A DNA stretch of 64,000 nt from Argentina anserina (lineage: Eukaryota > Streptophyta > Magnoliopsida > Rosales > Rosaceae), in the NCBI RefSeq assembly GCF_933775445.1, contig NW_026089524.1, positions 62,001-126,000 on the forward strand. The letters are read 5' to 3'. Positions 34,241-48,500 of this stretch are shown here, piece after piece; within the stretch, counting starts at the first letter, position 1, and the number at the start of each line of letters is the position of its first letter. A program made the position numbers and the translations under genes. Below the pieces are notes generated by a model. That model was given only the letters and a program-made list of their open reading frames with translations, was not told the DNA's origin and ran no database searches.

Positions 34241-37200
34241 GTTTCTATTGAATTTGAGAGTTTTGCAAGTATGGGAGTGTGTTTCTTTCAAACTGAGTAT
34301 CTTTACTTCGTTTGCGTATCTTTACTATTCCAATTGTGTATCTTTACATCGTTTGCGTATCTTTACTATTCCAATTGTGTATCTTTTCATTTCTCGTTTG
34401 AGTATCTTTCTGAACGGCTTTCTGATGCGAGTTTTTATTGAATTTGAGAATTTTGCAAGTGTTGGAGTGTGTTTCTTTCAAACTGAGTATCTTTACATCC
34501 TTTGCGTATCTTTACTATTCCAATTGTGTATCTTTTCAATTCTCGTTTGAGTATCTTTCTGATGCGAGTTTTTATTGAATTTCAGAGTTTTGCAAGTGTG
34601 GGAGTGTGTTTCTTTCAAACTGAGTATCTTTACATCGTTTGCGTATCTTTATTATTCCAATTGTGTATCTTTTCAATTCTCGTTTGTCTATCTTTCTGAA
34701 CGGCTTTCTGATGCGAGTTTTTATTGAATTTGAGAGTTTTGCAAGTGTTGGAGTGTGTTTCTTTCAAACTGAGTATCTTTACATCGTTTGTGTATCTTTA
34801 CTATTCCAATTGTGTGGCTTTTCAATTCTCGTTTGAGTATCTTTCTGAACGGCTTTCTGATGCGAGTTTCTATTGAATTTGAGAGTTTTGCAAGTGTGGG
34901 AGTGTGTTTCTTTCAAACTGAGTATCTTTACATCGTTTGCGTATCTTTACTATTCCAATTGTGTATCTTTTCAATTCTCGTTTTAGTATCTTTCTGTCAG
35001 GCTTTCTGATGCTAGTTTCTATTGAATTTGAGAGTTTTGCAAGTATGGGAGTGTGTTTCTTTCAAACTGAGTATCTTTACATCGTTTGCGTATCTTTACT
35101 ATTCCAATTGTGTATCTTTTCAATTCTCGTTTGAGTATCTTTCTGAACGGCTTTCTGATGCGAGTTTTTATTGAATTTGAGAATTTTGCAAGTGTTGGAG
35201 TGTGTTTCTTTCAAACTGAGTATCTTTACATCCTTTGCGTATCTTTACTATTCCAATTGTGTATCTTTTCAATTCTCGTTTGAGTATCTTTCTGATGCGA
35301 GTTTTTATTGAATTTGAGAGTTTTGCAAGTGTGGGAGTGTGTTTCTTTCAAACTGAGTATCTTTACATCGTTTGCGTATCTTTATTATTACAATTGTGTA
35401 TCTTTTCAATTCTCGTTTGTCTATCTTTCTGAACGGCTTTCTGATGCGAGTTTTTATTGAATTTGAGAGTTTTGCAAGTGTTGGAGTGTGTTTCTTTCAA
35501 ACTGAGTATCTTTACATCGTTTGCGTATCTTTACTATTCCAATTGTGTATCTTTTCAATTCTCGTTTGAGTATCTTTCTGAACGGCTTTCTGATGCGAGT
35601 TCTATTGAATTTGAGAGTTTTGCAAGTGTGGGAATGTGTTTCTTTCAAACTGAGTATCTTTACATCGTTTGCGTATCTTTACTATTCCAATTGTGTATCT
35701 TTTCAATTCTCGTTTGTGTATCTTTCTGAACGGCGTTCTGATGCGAGTTTCTATTGAATTTGAGAGTTTTGCAAGTGTGGGAGTGTGTTTCTTTCAAACT
35801 GAGTATCTTTACATCGTTTGTGTATCTTTACTATTCCAATTGTGTGTCTTTTCAATTCTCGTTTGAGTATCTTTCTGAACGGCTTTCTGATGCGAGTTAC
35901 TATTGAATTTGAGAGTTTTGCAAGTGTGGGAGTGTGTTTCTTTCAAACTGAGTATCTTTACATCGTTTGCGTATCTTTACTATTCCAATTGTGTATCTTT
36001 TCAATTCTCGTTTTAGTATCTTTCTGTCAGGCTTTCTGATGCTAGTTTCTATTGAATTTGAGAGTTTTGCAAGTGTGGGAATGTGTTTCTTTCAAACTGA
36101 GTATCTTTACATCGTTTGCGTATCTTTACTATTCCAATTGTGTATCTTTTCAATTCTCGTTTGAGTATCTTTCTGAACGGCTTTCTGATGCGAGTTTCTA
36201 TTGAATTTGAGAGTTTTGCAAGTGTTGGAGTGTGTTTCTTTCAAACTGAGTATCTTTACATCGTTTGCGTATCTTTACTATTCCAATTGTGTATCTTTTC
36301 AATTCTCGTTTGAGTATCTTTCTGAACGGCTTTCTGATGCGAGTTCTATTGAATTTGAGAGTTTTGCAAGTGTGGGAATGTGTTTCTTTCAAACTGAGTA
36401 TCTTTACATCGTTTGCGTATCTTTACTATTCCAATTGTGTATCTTTTCAATTCTCGTTTGTGTATCTTTCTGAACGGCGTTCTGATGCGAGTTTCTATTG
36501 AATTTGAGAGTTTTGCAAGTGTGGGAGTGTGTTTCTTTCAAACTGAGTATCTTTACATCGTTTGTGTATCTTTACTATTCCAATTGTGTGTCTTTTCAAT
36601 TCTCGTTTGAGTATCTTTCTGAACGGCTTTCTGATGCGAGTTACTATTGAATTTGAGAGTTTTGCAAGTGTGGGAGTGTGTTTCTTTCAAACTGAGTATC
36701 TTTACATCGTTTGCGTATCTTTACTATTCCAATTGTGTATCTTTTCAATTCTCGTTTTAGTATCTTTCTGTCAGGCTTTCTGATGCGAGTTTCTATTGAA
36801 TTTGAGAGTTTTGCAAGTGTTGGAGTGTGTTTCTTTCAAACTGAGTATCTTTACATCGTTTGCGTATCTTTACTATTCCAATTGTGTATCTTTTCAATTC
36901 CCGTTTGAGTATCTTTCTGAACGGCTTTCTGATGCGAGTTTCTATTGAATTTGAGAGTTTTGCAAGTGTGGGAGTGTGTTTCTTTTAAACTGAGTATCTT
37001 TACATCGTTTGCGTATCTTTACTATTCCAATTGTGTATGTTCTCAATTCTCGTTTGAGTATCTTTCTGTCAGGCTTTCTGATGCTCGTTTCTATTGAATT
37101 TGAGAGTTTTGCAAGTGTGGGAGTGTGTTTCTTTCAAACTGAGTATCTTTACATCGTTTGCGTATCTTTACTATTCCAATTGTGTATCTTTTCAATTCTC

Positions 37201-39585
37201 GTTTGAGTATCTTTCTGAACGGCTTTCTGATGCGAGTTTCTATTGAATTTGAGACTTTTGCAAGTGTTGGAGTGTGTTTCTTTCAAACTGAGTATCTTTA
37301 CATCGTTTGCGTATCTTTACTATTCCAATTGTGTATCTTTTCAATTCTCGTTTGAGTATCTTTCTGATGCGAGTTTCTATTGAATTTGAGACTTTTGCAA
37401 GTGTTGGAGTGTGTTCTTTCAAACTGAGTATCTTTACATCGTTTGCGAATCTTTACTATTCCAATTATGTATCTTTTCAATTCTCGTTTGAGTATCTTTC
37501 TGAACGGCTTTCTGATGCGAGTTTCTATTGAATTTGAGACTTTTGCAAGTGTTGGAGTGTGTTTCTTTCAAACTGAGTATCTTTACATCGTTTGCGTATA
37601 TTTACTATTCCAATTGTGTATCTTTTCAATTCTCGTTTGAGTATCTTTCTGATGCGAGTTTTTATTGAATTTGAGAGTTTTGCAAGTGTTGGAGTGTGTT
37701 TCTTTCAAACTGAGTATCTTTACATCGTTTGCGTATCTTTACTATTGCAATTGTGTATCTTTTCAATTCTCGTTTGAGTATCTTTCTGAACGGCTTTCTG
37801 ATGCGAGTTTCTATTGAATTTGAGAGTTTTGCAAGTGTTGGAGTGTGTTTCTTTCAAACTTAGTATCTTTACATCGTTTGCGTATCTTTACTATTCCAAT
37901 TGTGTATCTTTTCAATTCTTTGTTTGAGTATCTTTCTGAACGGCTTTCTGATGCGAGTTTCTATTGAATTTGAGAGTTTTGCAAGTGTTGGAGTGTGTTT
38001 CTTTCAAACTGAGTATCTTTACATCGTTTGCGTATCTTTACTATTCCAATTGTGTATCTTTTCAATTCTCGTTTGAGTATCTTTCTGAACGGCTTTCTGA
38101 TGCGAGTTTTTATTGAATTTGAGAGTTTTGCAAGTGTGGGAGTGTGTTTCTTTTAAACTGAGTATCTTTACATCGTTTGCGTATCTTTACTATTCCAATT
38201 GTGTGTCTTTTCAATTCTCGTTTGAGTATCCTTCTGAACGGCTTTCTGATGCTAGTTTCTATTGAATTTGAGAGTTTTGCAAGTATGGGAGTGTGTTTCT
38301 TTCAAACTGAGTATCTTTACTTCGTTTGCGTATCTTTACTATTCCAATTGTGTATCTTTACATCGTTTGCGTATCTTTACTATTCCAATTGTGTATCTTT
38401 ACATCGTTTGCGTATCTTTACTATTCCAATTGTGTATCTTTTCATTTCTCGTTTGAGTATCTTTCTGAACGGCTTTCTGATGCGAGTTTTTATTGAATTT
38501 GAGAATTTTGCAAGTGTTGGAGTGTGTTTCTTTCAAACTGAGTATCTTTACATCCTTTGCGTATCTTTACTATTCCAATTGTGTATCTTTTCAATTCTCG
38601 TTTGAGTATCTTTCTGATGCGAGTTTTTATTGAATTTGAGAGTTTTGCAAGTGTGGGAGTGTGTTTCTTTCAAACTGAGTATCTTTACATCGTTTGCGTA
38701 TCTTTATTATTACAATTGTGTATCTTTTCAATTCTCGTTTGTCTATCTTTCTGAACGGCTTTCTGATGCGAGTTTTTATTGAATTTGAGAGTTTTGCAAG
38801 TGTTGGAGTGTGTTTCTTTCAAACTGAGTATCTTTACATCGTTTGCGTATCTTTACTATTCCAATTGTGTATCTTTTCAATTCTCGTTTGAGTATCTTTC
38901 TGAACGGCTTTCTGATGCGAGTTCTATTGAATTTGAGAGTTTTGCAAGTGTGGGAATGTGTTTCTTTCAAACTGAGTATCTTTACATCGTTTGCGTATCT
39001 TTACTATTCCAATTGTGTATCTTTTCAATTCTCGTTTGAGTATCTTTCTGAACGGCTTTCTGATGCTAGTTTCTATTGAATTTGAGAGTTTTGCAAGTAT
39101 GGGAGTGTGTTTCTTTCAAACTGAGTATCTTTACTTCGTTTGCGTATCTTTACTATTCCAATTGTGTATCTTTACATCGTTTGCGTATCTTTACTATTCC
39201 AATTGTGTATCTTTACATCGTTTGCGTATCTTTACTATTCCAATTGTGTATCTTTTCATTTCTCGTTTGAGTATCTTTCTGAACGGCTTTCTGATGCGAG
39301 TTTTTATTGAATTTGAGAATTTTGCAAGTGTTGGAGTGTGTTTCTTTCAAACTGAGTATCTTTACATCCTTTGCGTATCTTTACTATTCCAATTGTGTAT
39401 CTTTTCAATTCTCGTTTGAGTATCTTTCTGATGCGAGTTTTTATTGAATTTGAGAGTTTTGCAAGTGTGGGAGTGTGTTTCTTTCAAACTGAGTATCTTT
39501 ACATCGTTTGCGTATCTTTATTATTACAATTGTGTATCTTTTCAATTCTCGTTTGTCTATCTTTCTGAACGGCTTTCTGATGCGA
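33372..39585. repeat. 6.2-kb segmental duplication, copy 1 (41 monomers)
   Basis: All 41 monomers in order match 45567-51780 at a constant offset of 12195 bp, including idiosyncratic features. These are a 148-bp monomer with gtgttctttc (37373), a 150-bp monomer with aattctttgtttgag (37807), tatgttctcaattctcg (36938), ttcccgtttgag (about 36900), a 231-bp monomer (38255) and a single gagtatccttctg (about 38230). Observed differences are isolated single bases. The constant offset means there is no net length change across 6.2 kb. Confidence 0.92.
35599..37086. repeat. 744-bp five-monomer unit, two tandem copies
   Basis: Copies are 35599-36342 and 36343-37086, each 148 + 4 x 149 bp. The order is gcgagttctattg/gggaatgtg, then the tgtgtatc/ggcgttctg tail, then tttgtgtatc with gtgtgtctttt, then gcgagttactattg, then cgttttagtatc/gtcagg. 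The last monomers of copy 2 depart from this pattern. The same pair is present in the partner segment at 47794-49281, so the tandem duplication predates the 6.2-kb duplication. Confidence 0.85.
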
Positions 39586-41645
39586 GTTTTTATTGAATTT
39601 GAGAGTTTTGCAAGTGTTGGAGTGTGTTTCTTTCAAACTGAGTATCTTTACATCGTTTGCGTATCTTTACTATTCCAATTGTGTATCTTTTCAATTCTCG
39701 TTTGAGTATCTTTCTGAACGGCTTTCTGATGCGAGTTCTATTGAATTTGAGAGTTTTGCAAGTGTGGGAATGTGTTTCTTTCAAACTGAGTATCTTTACA
39801 TCGTTTGCGTATCTTTACTATTCCAATTGTGTATCTTTTCAATTCTCGTTTGTGTATCTTTCTGAACGGCGTTCTGATGCGAGTTTCTATTGAATTTGAG
39901 AGTTTTGCAAGTGTGGGAGTGTGTTTCTTTCAAACTGAGTATCTTTACATCGTTTGTGTATCTTTACTATTCCAATTGTGTGTCTTTTCAATTCTCGTTT
40001 GAGTATCTTTCTGAACGGCTTTCTGATGCGAGGTACTATTGAATTTGAGAGTTTTGCAAGTGTGGGAGTGTGTTTCTTTCAAACTGAGTATCTTTACATC
40101 GTTTGCGTATCTTTACTATTCCAATTGTGTATCTTTTCAATTCTCGTTTTAGTATCTTTCTGTCAGGCTTTCTGATGCTAGTTTCTATTGAATTTGAGAG
40201 TTTTGCAAGTATGGGAGTGTGTTTCTTTCAAACTGAGTATCTTTACATCGTTTGCGTATCTTTACTATTCCAATTGTGTATCTTTTCAATTCTCGTTTGA
40301 GTATCTTTCTGAACGGCTTTCTGATGCGAGTTTCTATTGAATTTGAGAGTTTTGCAAGTGTTGGAGTGTGTTTCTTTCAAACTGAGTATCTTTACATCGT
40401 TTGCGTATATTTACTATTCCAATTGTGTATCTTTTCAATTCTCGTTTGAGTATCTTTCTGATGCGAGTTTTTATTGAATTTGAGAGTTTTGCAAGTGTTG
40501 GAGTGTGTTTCTTTCAAACTGAGTATCTTTACATCGTTTGCGTATCTTTACTATTCCAATTGTGTATCTTTTCAATTCTCGTTTGAGTATCTTTCTGAAC
40601 GGCTTTCTGATGCGAGTTTTTATTGAATTTGAGAATTTTGCAAGTGTTGGAGTGTGTTTCTTTCAAACTGAGTATCTTTACATCCTTTGCGTATCTTTAC
40701 TATTCCAATTGTGTATCTTTTCAATTCTCGTTTGAGTATCTTTCTGATGCGAGTTTTTATTGAATTTGAGAGTTTTGCAAGTGTGGGAGTGTGTTTCTTT
40801 CAAACTGAGTATCTTTACATCGTTTGCGTATCTTTATTATTACAATTGTGTATCTTTTCAATTCTCGTTTGTCTATCTTTCTGAACGGCTTTCTGATGCG
40901 AGTTTTTATTGAATTTGAGAGTTTTGCAAGTGTTGGAGTGTGTTTCTTTCAAACTGAGTATCTTTACATCGTTTGCGTATCTTTACTATTCCAATTGTGT
41001 ATCTTTTCAATTCTCGTTTGAGTATCTTTCTGAACGGCTTTCTGATGCGAGTTCTATTGAATTTGAGAGTTTTGCAAGTGTGGGAATGTGTTTCTTTCAA
41101 ACTGAGTATCTTTACATCGTTTGCGTATCTTTACTATTCCAATTGTGTATCTTTTCAATTCTCGTTTGTGTATCTTTCTGAACGGCGTTCTGATGCGAGT
41201 TTCTATTGAATTTGAGAGTTTTGCAAGTGTGGGAGTGTGTTTCTTTCAAACTGAGTATCTTTACATCGTTTGTGTATCTTTACTATTCCAATTGTGTGTC
41301 TTTTCAATTCTCGTTTGAGTATCTTTCTGAACGGCTTTCTGATGCGAGGTACTATTGAATTTGAGAGTTTTGCAAGTGTGGGAGTGTGTTTCTTTCAAAC
41401 TGAGTATCTTTACATCGTTTGCGTATCTTTACTATTCCAATTGTGTATCTTTTCAATTCTCGTTTTAGTATCTTTCTGTCAGGCTTTCTGATGCTAGTTT
41501 CTATTGAATTTGAGAGTTTTGCAAGTATGGGAGTGTGTTTCTTTCAAACTGAGTATCTTTACATCGTTTGCGTATCTTTACTATTCCAATTGTGTATCTT
41601 TTCAATTCTCGTTTGAGTATCTTTCTGAACGGCTTTCTGATGCGA
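38486..41645. repeat. 3160-bp higher-order repeat, copy 1 (21 monomers)
   Basis: Monomers from 38486 through 41198 match those from 41646 through 44358 at offset 3160. They include a type I unit (231-bp monomer, 39069) followed by a type II unit (ggcgttctg monomer, 39735). Within it a 1316-bp, nine-monomer tandem duplication begins at 39437 and 40753. Its last 447 bp (41199-41645) are not matched in copy 2. Confidence 0.85.
39437..41198. repeat. 1316-bp nine-monomer unit, one full and one partial tandem copy
   Basis: Copy 1 is 39437-40752 (149, 149, 148, 149, 149, 149, 137, 149, 137), and copy 2 starts at 40753 and matches for at least six monomers. Both contain the gcgaggtactattg monomer (40032 and 41348). 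The unit is nested inside the 3160-bp unit. Confidence 0.8.
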
Positions 41646-44358
41646 GTTTCTATTGAATTTGAGAGTTTTGCAAGTGTTGGAGTGTGTTTCTTTCAAACTG
41701 AGTATCTTTACATCGTTTGCGTATCTTTACTATTCCAATTGTGTATCTTTTCAATTCTCGTTTGAGTATCTTTCTGATGCGAGTTTTTATTGAATTTGAG
41801 AGTTTTGCAAGTGTGGGAGTGTGTTTCTTTCAAACTGAGTATCTTTACATCGTTTGCGTATCTTTATTATTACAATTGTGTATCTTTTCAATTCTCGTTT
41901 GTCTATCTTTCTGAACGGCTTTCTGATGCGAGTTTTTATTGAATTTGAGAGTTTTGCAAGTGTTGGAGTGTGTTTCTTTCAAACTGAGTATCTTTACATC
42001 GTTTGCGTATCTTTACTATTCCAATTGTGTATCTTTTCAATTCTCGTTTGAGTATCTTTCTGAACGGCTTTCTGATGCGAGTTCTATTGAATTTGAGAGT
42101 TTTGCAAGTGTGGGAATGTGTTTCTTTCAAACTGAGTATCTTTACATCGTTTGCGTATCTTTACTATTCCAATTGTGTATCTTTTCAATTCTCGTTTGAG
42201 TATCTTTCTGAACGGCTTTCTGATGCTAGTTTCTATTGAATTTGAGAGTTTTGCAAGTATGGGAGTGTGTTTCTTTCAAACTGAGTATCTTTACTTCGTT
42301 TGCGTATCTTTACTATTCCAATTGTGTATCTTTACATCGTTTGCGTATCTTTACTATTCCAATTGTGTATCTTTACATCGTTTGCGTATCTTTACTATTC
42401 CAATTGTGTATCTTTTCATTTCTCGTTTGAGTATCTTTCTGAACGGCTTTCTGATGCGAGTTTTTATTGAATTTGAGAATTTTGCAAGTGTTGGAGTGTG
42501 TTTCTTTCAAACTGAGTATCTTTACATCCTTTGCGTATCTTTACTATTCCAATTGTGTATCTTTTCAATTCTCGTTTGAGTATCTTTCTGATGCGAGTTT
42601 TTATTGAATTTGAGAGTTTTGCAAGTGTGGGAGTGTGTTTCTTTCAAACTGAGTATCTTTACATCGTTTGCGTATCTTTATTATTACAATTGTGTATCTT
42701 TTCAATTCTCGTTTGTCTATCTTTCTGAACGGCTTTCTGATGCGAGTTTTTATTGAATTTGAGAGTTTTGCAAGTGTTGGAGTGTGTTTCTTTCAAACTG
42801 AGTATCTTTACATCGTTTGCGTATCTTTACTATTCCAATTGTGTATCTTTTCAATTCTCGTTTGAGTATCTTTCTGAACGGCTTTCTGATGCGAGTTCTA
42901 TTGAATTTGAGAGTTTTGCAAGTGTGGGAATGTGTTTCTTTCAAACTGAGTATCTTTACATCGTTTGCGTATCTTTACTATTCCAATTGTGTATCTTTTC
43001 AATTCTCGTTTGTGTATCTTTCTGAACGGCGTTCTGATGCGAGTTTCTAGTGAATTTGAGAGTTTTGCAAGTGTGGGAGTGTGTTTCTTTCAAACTGAGT
43101 ATCTTTACATCGTTTGTGTATCTTTACTATTCCAATTGTGTGTCTTTTCAATTCTCGTTTGAGTATCTTTCTGAACGGCTTTCTGATGCGAGGTACTATT
43201 GAATTTGAGAGTTTTGCAAGTGTGGGAGTGTGTTTCTTTCAAACTGAGTATCTTTACATCGTTTGCGTATCTTTACTATTCCAATTGTGTATCTTTTCAA
43301 TTCTCGTTTTAGTATCTTTCTGTCAGGCTTTCTGATGCTAGTTTCTATTGAATTTGAGAGTTTTGCAAGTATGGGAGTGTGTTTCTTTCAAACTGAGTAT
43401 CTTTACATCGTTTGCGTATCTTTACTATTCCAATTGTGTATCTTTTCAATTCTCGTTTGAGTATCTTTCTGAACGGCTTTCTGATGCGAGTTTCTATTGA
43501 ATTTGAGAGTTTTGCAAGTGTTGGAGTGTGTTTCTTTCAAACTGAGTATCTTTACATCGTTTGCGTATCTTTACTATTCCAATTGTGTATCTTTTCAATT
43601 CTCGTTTGAGTATCTTTCTGATGCGAGTTTTTATTGAATTTGAGAGTTTTGCAAGTGTTGGAGTGTGTTTCTTTCAAACTGAGTATCTTTACATCGTTTG
43701 CGTATCTTTACTATTGCAATTGTGTATCTTTTCAATTCTCGTTTGAGTATCTTTCTGAACGGCTTTCTGATGCGAGTTTTTATTGAATTTGAGAATTTTG
43801 CAAGTGTTGGAGTGTGTTTCTTTCAAACTGAGTATCTTTACATCCTTTGCGTATCTTTACTATTCCAATTGTGTATCTTTTCAATTCTCGTTTGAGTATC
43901 TTTCTGATGCGAGTTTTTATTGAATTTGAGAGTTTTGCAAGTGTGGGAGTGTGTTTCTTTCAAACTGAGTATCTTTACATCGTTTGCGTATCTTTATTAT
44001 TACAATTGTGTATCTTTTCAATTCTCGTTTGTCTATCTTTCTGAACGGCTTTCTGATGCGAGTTTTTATTGAATTTGAGAGTTTTGCAAGTGTTGGAGTG
44101 TGTTTCTTTCAAACTGAGTATCTTTACATCGTTTGCGTATCTTTACTATTCCAATTGTGTATCTTTTCAATTCTCGTTTGAGTATCTTTCTGAACGGCTT
44201 TCTGATGCGAGTTCTATTGAATTTGAGAGTTTTGCAAGTGTGGGAATGTGTTTCTTTCAAACTGAGTATCTTTACATCGTTTGCGTATCTTTACTATTCC
44301 AATTGTGTATCTTTTCAATTCTCGTTTGAGTATCTTTCTGAACGGCTTTCTGATGCTA
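41646..44358. repeat. 3160-bp higher-order repeat, copy 2 (partial, 2713 bp)
   Basis: It follows copy 1 directly and reproduces its first 18 monomers. Private changes include gtttctagtgaatttg near 43043 and ctattgcaattgtg near 43712. The match stops at 44359, where a 189-bp expanded monomer replaces the ordinary 149-bp one. Confidence 0.83.
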
Positions 44359-45566
44359 GTTTCTATTGAATTTGAGAGTTTTGCAAGTATGGGAGTGTGT
44401 TTCTTTCAAACTGAGTATCTTTACTTCGTTTGCGTATCTTTACTATTCCAATTGTGTATCTTTACATCGTTTCCGTATCTTTACTATTCCAATTGTGTAT
44501 CTTTTCATTTCTCGTTTGAGTATCTTTCTGACCGGCTTTCGATGCGAGTTTTTCTTGAATTTGAGAGTTTTGCAAGTGTTGGAGTGTGTTTCTTTCAAAC
44601 TGAGTATCTTTACATCCTTTGCGTATCTTTACTATTCCAATTGTGTATCTTTTCAATTCTCGTTTGAGTATCTTTCTGATGCGAGTTTTTATTGAATTTG
44701 AGAGTTTTGCAAGTGTGGGAGTGTGTTTCTTTCAAACTGAGTATCTTTACATCGTTTGCGTATCTTTACTATTCCAATTGTGTATCTTTTCAATTCTCGT
44801 TTGTCTATCTTTCTGAACGGCTTTCTGATGCGAGTTTTTATTGAATTTGAGAGTTTTGCAAGTGTTGGAGTGTGTTTCTTTCAAACTGAGTATCTTTACA
44901 TCGTTTGTGTATCTTTACTATTCCAATTGTGTGTCTTTTCAATTCTCGTTTGAGTATCTTTCTGAACGGCTTTCTGATGCGAGTTTCTATTGAATTTGAG
45001 AGTTTTGCAAGTGTGGGAGTGTGTTTCTTTCAAACTGAGTATCTTTACATCGTTTGCGTATCTTTACTATTCCAATTGTGTATCTTTTCAATTCTCGTTT
45101 TAGTATCTTTCTGTCAGGCTTTCTGATGCTAGTTTCTATTGAATTTGAGAGTTTTGCAAGTGTGGGAGTGTGTTTCTTTCAAACTGAGTATCTTTACATC
45201 GTTTGCGTATCTTTACTATTCCAATTGTGTATCTTTTCAATTCTCGTTTGAGTATCTTTCTGAACGGCTTTCTGATGCGAGTTTTTATTGAATTTGAGAA
45301 TTTTGCAAGTGTTGGAGTGTGTTTCTTTCAAACTGAGTATCTTTACATCCTTTGCGTATCTTTACTATTCCAATTGTGTATCTTTTCAATTCTCGTTTGA
45401 GTATCTTTCTGATGCGAGTTTTTATTGAATTTGAGAGTTTTGCAAGTGTGGGAGTGTGTTTCTTTCAAACTGAGTATCTTTACATCGTTTGCGTATCTTT
45501 ATTATTACAATTGTGTATCTTTTCAATTCTCGTTTGTCTATCTTTCTGAACGGCTTTCTGATGCGA
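44359..45566. repeat. Domain C stretch with a divergent expanded monomer
   Basis: The first monomer (44359-44547, 189 bp) has the 41-bp duplication with tttccgtatc, an accgg tail, and ctttcgatgcgag (one T lost). The next starts gtttttcttg. The remaining monomers (44685 to 45418) follow the common order seen at 34568-35301. Nothing other than satellite is visible. Confidence 0.8.
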
Positions 45567-48500
45567 GTTTTTATTGAATTTGAGAGTTTTGCAAGTGTTG
45601 GAGTGTGTTTCTTTCAAACTGAGTATCTTTACATCGTTTGCGTATCTTTACTATTCCAATTGTGTATCTTTTCAATTCTCGTTTGAGTATCTTTCTGATG
45701 CGAGTTTTTATTGAATTTGAGAGTTTTGCAAGTGTTGGAGTGTGTTTCTTTCAAACTGAGTATCTTTACATCGTTTGCGTATCTTTACTATTCCAATTGT
45801 GTATCTTTTCAATTCTCGTTTGAGTATCTTTCTGAACGGCTTTCTGATGCGAGTTTTTATTGAATTTGAGAGTTTTGCAAGTGTTGGAGTGTGTTTCTTT
45901 CAAACTGAGTATCTTTACATCCTTTGCGTATCTTTACTATTCCAATTGTGTATCTTTTCAATTCTCGTTTGAGTATCTTTCTGATGCGAGTTTTTATTGA
46001 ATTTGAGAGTTTTGCAAGTGTGGGAGTGTGTTTCTTTCAAACTGAGTATCTTTACATCGTTTGCGTATCTTTATTATTACAATTGTGTATCTTTTCAATT
46101 CTCGTTTGTCTATCTTTCTGAACGGCTTTCTGATGCGAGTTTTTATTGAATTTGAGAGTTTTGCAAGTGTTGGAGTGTGTTTCTTTCAAACTGAGTATCT
46201 TTACATCGTTTGCGTATCTTTACTATTCCAATTGTGTATCTTTTCAATTCTCGTTTGAGTATCTTTCTGAACGGCTTTCTGATGCGAGTTCTATTGAATT
46301 TGAGAGTTTTGCAAGTGTGGGAATGTGTTTCTTTCAAACTGAGTATCTTTACATCGTTTGCGTATCTTTACTATTCCAATTGTGTATCTTTTCAATTCTC
46401 GTTTGAGTATCTTTCTGAACGGCTTTCTGATGCTAGTTTCTATTGAATTTGAGAGTTTTGCAAGTATGGGAGTGTGTTTCTTTCAAACTGAGTATCTTTA
46501 CTTCGTTTGCGTATCTTTACTATTCCAATTGTGTATCTTTACATCGTTTGCGTATCTTTACTATTCCAATTGTGTATCTTTTCATTTCTCGTTTGAGTAT
46601 CTTTCTGAACGGCTTTCTGATGCGAGTTTTTATTGAATTTGAGAATTTTGCAAGTGTTGGAGTGTGTTTCTTTCAAACTGAGTATCTTTACATCCTTTGC
46701 GTATCTTTACTATTCCAATTGTGTATCTTTTCAATTCTCGTTTGAGTATCTTTCTGATGCGAGTTTTTATTGAATTTGAGAGTTTTGCAAGTGTGGGAGT
46801 GTGTTTCTTTCAAACTGAGTATCTTTACATCGTTTGCGTATCTTTATTATTCCAATTGTGTATCTTTTCAATTCTCGTTTGTCTATCTTTCTGAACGGCT
46901 TTCTGATGCGAGTTTTTATTGAATTTGAGAGTTTTGCAAGTGTTGGAGTGTGTTTCTTTCAAACTGAGTATCTTTACATCGTTTGTGTATCTTTACTATT
47001 CCAATTGTGTGTCTTTTCAATTCTCGTTTGAGTATCTTTCTGAACGGCTTTCTGATGCGAGTTTCTATTGAATTTGAGAGTTTTGCAAGTGTGGGAGTGT
47101 GTTTCTTTCAAACTGAGTATCTTTACATCGTTTGCGTATCTTTACTATTCCAATTGTGTATCTTTTCAATTCTCGTTTTAGTATCTTTCTGTCAGGCTTT
47201 CTGATGCTAGTTTCTATTGAATTTGAGAGTTTTGCAAGTGTGGGAGTGTGTTTCTTTCAAACTGAGTATCTTTACATCGTTTGCGTATCTTTACTATTCC
47301 AATTGTGTATCTTTTCAATTCTCGTTTGAGTATCTTTCTGAACGGCTTTCTGATGCGAGTTTTTATTGAATTTGAGAATTTTGCAAGTGTTGGAGTGTGT
47401 TTCTTTCAAACTGAGTATCTTTACATCCTTTGCGTATCTTTACTATTCCAATTGTGTATCTTTTCAATTCTCGTTTGAGTATCTTTCTGATGCGAGTTTT
47501 TATTGAATTTCAGAGTTTTGCAAGTGTGGGAGTGTGTTTCTTTCAAACTGAGTATCTTTACATCGTTTGCGTATCTTTATTATTACAATTGTGTATCTTT
47601 TCAATTCTCGTTTGTCTATCTTTCTGAACGGCTTTCTGATGCGAGTTTTTATTGAATTTGAGAGTTTTGCAAGTGTTGGAGTGTGTTTCTTTCAAACTGA
47701 GTATCTTTACATCGTTTGCGTATCTTTACTATTCCAATTGTGTATCTTTTCAATTCTCGTTTGAGTATCTTTCTGAACGGCTTTCTGATGCGAGTTCTAT
47801 TGAATTTGAGAGTTTTGCAAGTGTGGGAATGTGTTTCTTTCAAACTGAGTATCTTTACATCGTTTGCGTATCTTTACTATTCCAATTGTGTATCTTTTCA
47901 ATTCTCGTTTGTGTATCTTTCTGAACGGCGTTCTGATGCGAGTTTCTATTGAATTTGAGAGTTTTGCAAGTGTGGGAGTGTGTTTCTTTCAAACTGAGTA
48001 TCTTTACATCGTTTGTGTATCTTTACTATTCCAATTGTGTGTCTTTTCAATTCTCGTTTGAGTATCTTTCTGAACGGCTTTCTGATGCGAGTTTCTATTG
48101 AATTTGAGAGTTTTGCAAGTGTGGGAGTGTGTTTCTTTCAAACTGAGTATCTTTACATCGTTTGCGTATCTTTACTATTCCAATTGTGTATCTTTTCAAT
48201 TCTCGTTTTAGTATCTTTCTGTCAGGCTTTCTGATGCTAGTTTCTATTGAATTTGAGAGTTTTGCAAGTGTGGGAATGTGTTTCTTTCAAACTGAGTATC
48301 TTTACATCGTTTGCGTATCTTTACTATTCCAATTGTGTATCTTTTCAATTCTCGTTTGAGTATCTTTCTGAACGGCTTTCTGATGCGAGTTTCTATTGAA
48401 TTTGAGACTTTTGCAAGTGTTGGAGTGTGTTTCTTTCAAACTGAGTATCTTTACATCGTTTGCGTATCTTTACTATTCCAATTGTGTATCTTTTCAATTC

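Noticed and set aside
33372..39585. Satellite-embedded gene or regulatory island inside the duplicated 6.2 kb
   Set aside because: Every base parses into ordinary monomers; the segment is notable only for its duplication.
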